From the NCBI RefSeq assembly GCF_025515275.1, contig NZ_JAOPFU010000010.1, forward strand, positions 37,617-101,616: a stretch of 64,000 bases of DNA, in the 5' to 3' direction. Origin of the DNA: Catenovulum sp. 2E275 (GTDB lineage Bacteria > Pseudomonadota > Gammaproteobacteria > Enterobacterales > Alteromonadaceae). A program made the position numbers and the translations under genes. The notes beneath the pieces were generated by a model that was given only the letters and a program-made list of their open reading frames with translations, was not told the origin of the DNA and ran no database searches. Positions 63,107 to 64,000 of the stretch are shown here, one piece after another (positions within the stretch are counted from its first letter, which is position 1; each line of letters starts with the position of its first letter).

Positions 63107-63904
63107 ATGGCTCAGTTAGCCCCCGGTGATTTGTCCATTTTATTGGTAGAACCATCAGCTGTTCAGCGTAAAGTAATAATTAAACACTTAGAACAAGAGT
63201 CGATTACCCAAATCGAAGAGGCAGAAGATATTAGCTCAGCCAGAGCTAAAATTTTACAGCATATTCCTGATTTAGTGGTGTCGGCTCTGCATTTTTCTGA
63301 TGGTACAGGGTTAGATTTACTGCATCATATTCGTTACTCCGAGCCTTATGCCGATGTGCCTTTTATGCTGGTATCTAGCGAGTGGCGCAAAACCCAGCTT
63401 GAAGAATTTAAACAAGCTGGAGTGGTCGCTATTTTACCTAAACCGTTTGATTCAGATCATTTAGCGACCGCAATTAATTCAACTATAGATTTGCTCTCAG
63501 CAGATGAACTCAACTTGGATTTATTTGATGTGCAGGATGTTAGAGTATTGGTGGTTGATGATAGCCGTTTGGCGCGTAACCATATAAAACGGGTGTTAAC
63601 TAATTTGGGCGTACAGCGAATTACTGAAGCGCAAGATGGTGCGCAGGCTAAAGCTATTTTAGCGGATCAGATGTTTGACCTTGTCGTGACCGATTATAAT
63701 ATGCCTGAGGTCGATGGACGTGAGCTGACTGAATTTATCCGTCAGCAAAGTCAGCAGTCGCATATTCCTGTTTTAATGGTTAGCTCAGAAGCTAATGATA
63801 CCCACTTAGCTAATATTGAGCAGGCAGGGGTTAATGCGATTTGCGATAAACCATTTGAGCCTCAAATGGTAAAACAAATTTTATTTTCTTTACTGAATCA
63901 ATAG
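63107..63904 (+). CDS. Tandem receiver-domain protein with a degenerate first receiver
   Basis: A 265-residue protein of two receiver domains and no output domain. The second (about 145-265) is intact: VLVVDDSRLARN, acceptor Asp in VVTDYNMPEVDG, MVSSEA and DKPFEPQM. The first (about 10-130) has LLVEPSAVQRK in place of the acidic pair and VVSALHFSDGTG where the acceptor Asp should be (Ala), while PKPFDSDH is kept, so it should not be phosphorylated. The start is ATG 63107 (MAQLAPGD), with AAAGG upstream; the frame extends to 63071 without an SD. It is divergent from the partner-switch pair. Confidence 0.87.
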   Translation: MAQLAPGDLSILLVEPSAVQRKVIIKHLEQESITQIEEAEDISSARAKILQHIPDLVVSALHFSDGTGLDLLHHIRYSEPYADVPFMLVSSEWRKTQLEEFKQAGVVAILPKPFDSDHLATAINSTIDLLSADELNLDLFDVQDVRVLVVDDSRLARNHIKRVLTNLGVQRITEAQDGAQAKAILADQMFDLVVTDYNMPEVDGRELTEFIRQQSQQSHIPVLMVSSEANDTHLANIEQAGVNAICDKPFEPQMVKQILFSLLNQ

Positions 63905-64000
63905 CTATACCCGTGCCACCTCAAGATGCATGTTTCAGAGCTATCACAGCGCTTTCAATACAAAACAGATTGGTGAAGGAATGTAGGCACCTTTCAAACC
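63905..64000. other. Window end, nothing recognised
   Basis: 96 bases after the tandem-receiver stop. No coding frame, terminator or RNA gene is clear; the feature may continue beyond the window. Confidence 0.4.

Noticed and set aside
63905..64000. Terminal bases as the start of a repeat or mobile element
   Set aside because: Only 96 bases are visible, and nothing in them can be tied to a known element.

Overview
The window comes from a low-GC marine gammaproteobacterium. The rpoN/lpt/kds, mla, sspAB, petABC and dksA-gluQ-pcnB-folK neighbourhoods are typical of Alteromonadales. A pectin-degradation locus with a TonB-dependent receptor and paired flavin halogenase-like genes fits an alga- or plant-polysaccharide degrader of the Alteromonadaceae type (Catenovulum-like is my guess; the sequence alone cannot settle the genus). 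I see no tRNA, rRNA, CRISPR array, prophage or insertion sequence.

Layout. 1-7.5 kb: the 3' part of lipA, an FKBP isomerase, ndh, a DUF1080 lipoprotein, a SpoU-family RNA methyltransferase, darP, pmbA, a lone receiver-domain protein and a small lipoprotein. 7.8-11.3 kb: an OafA-type acyltransferase with an SGNH domain, and mgtE. 11.4-19.1 kb (minus): the conserved block yrbG-kdsD-kdsC-lptC-lptA-lptB-rpoN-hpf-ptsN-rapZ-ptsO (LPS core sugar and LPS transport, sigma-54, nitrogen PTS). 19.3-23.9 kb (plus): mlaFEDCB-ibaG-murA. 24-29 kb: degS, degQ, zapG, zapE and a two-BON-domain periplasmic protein. 29.4-36.5 kb: rplM-rpsI with a structured leader, petABC (bc1 complex), sspAB, a HIT hydrolase and gor.

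36.8-51.6 kb is the accessory part. It holds a small secreted protein, a 1601-residue secreted protein of Ig-like and cadherin-like repeats, and a rhamnogalacturonan utilisation locus. In that locus a secreted beta-helix protein and a PL4 rhamnogalacturonan lyase are divergent from a TonB-dependent receptor followed by two overlapping flavin-dependent halogenase-like genes. The divergent control region contains two palindromic operators with a LacI-type pattern, four T-tracts at exact 10-bp spacing and several inverted repeats. The PL4 enzyme keeps the catalytic lysine but has glutamine where the fungal enzyme has its catalytic histidine.

51.7-58 kb: a DUF2750 protein, tusA, a glycosyltransferase, panC-folK-pcnB (no panB in between), gluQ and dksA. 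Upstream of dksA, on the minus strand, is a strong candidate for a CsrB/RsmZ-type regulatory RNA: 13 GGA motifs in about 196 nt, hairpins presenting GGA in or next to the loop, a strong intrinsic terminator, a -10 box, and a GacA/UvrY-type palindrome about 160-175 bp upstream of the predicted start. 58.6-64 kb: a YceI protein with cytochrome b561, galU, a receiver-phosphatase-kinase protein with its STAS antagonist (CrsR/CrsA- or HsbR/HsbA-type partner switch), and a tandem-receiver protein whose first receiver is degenerate.
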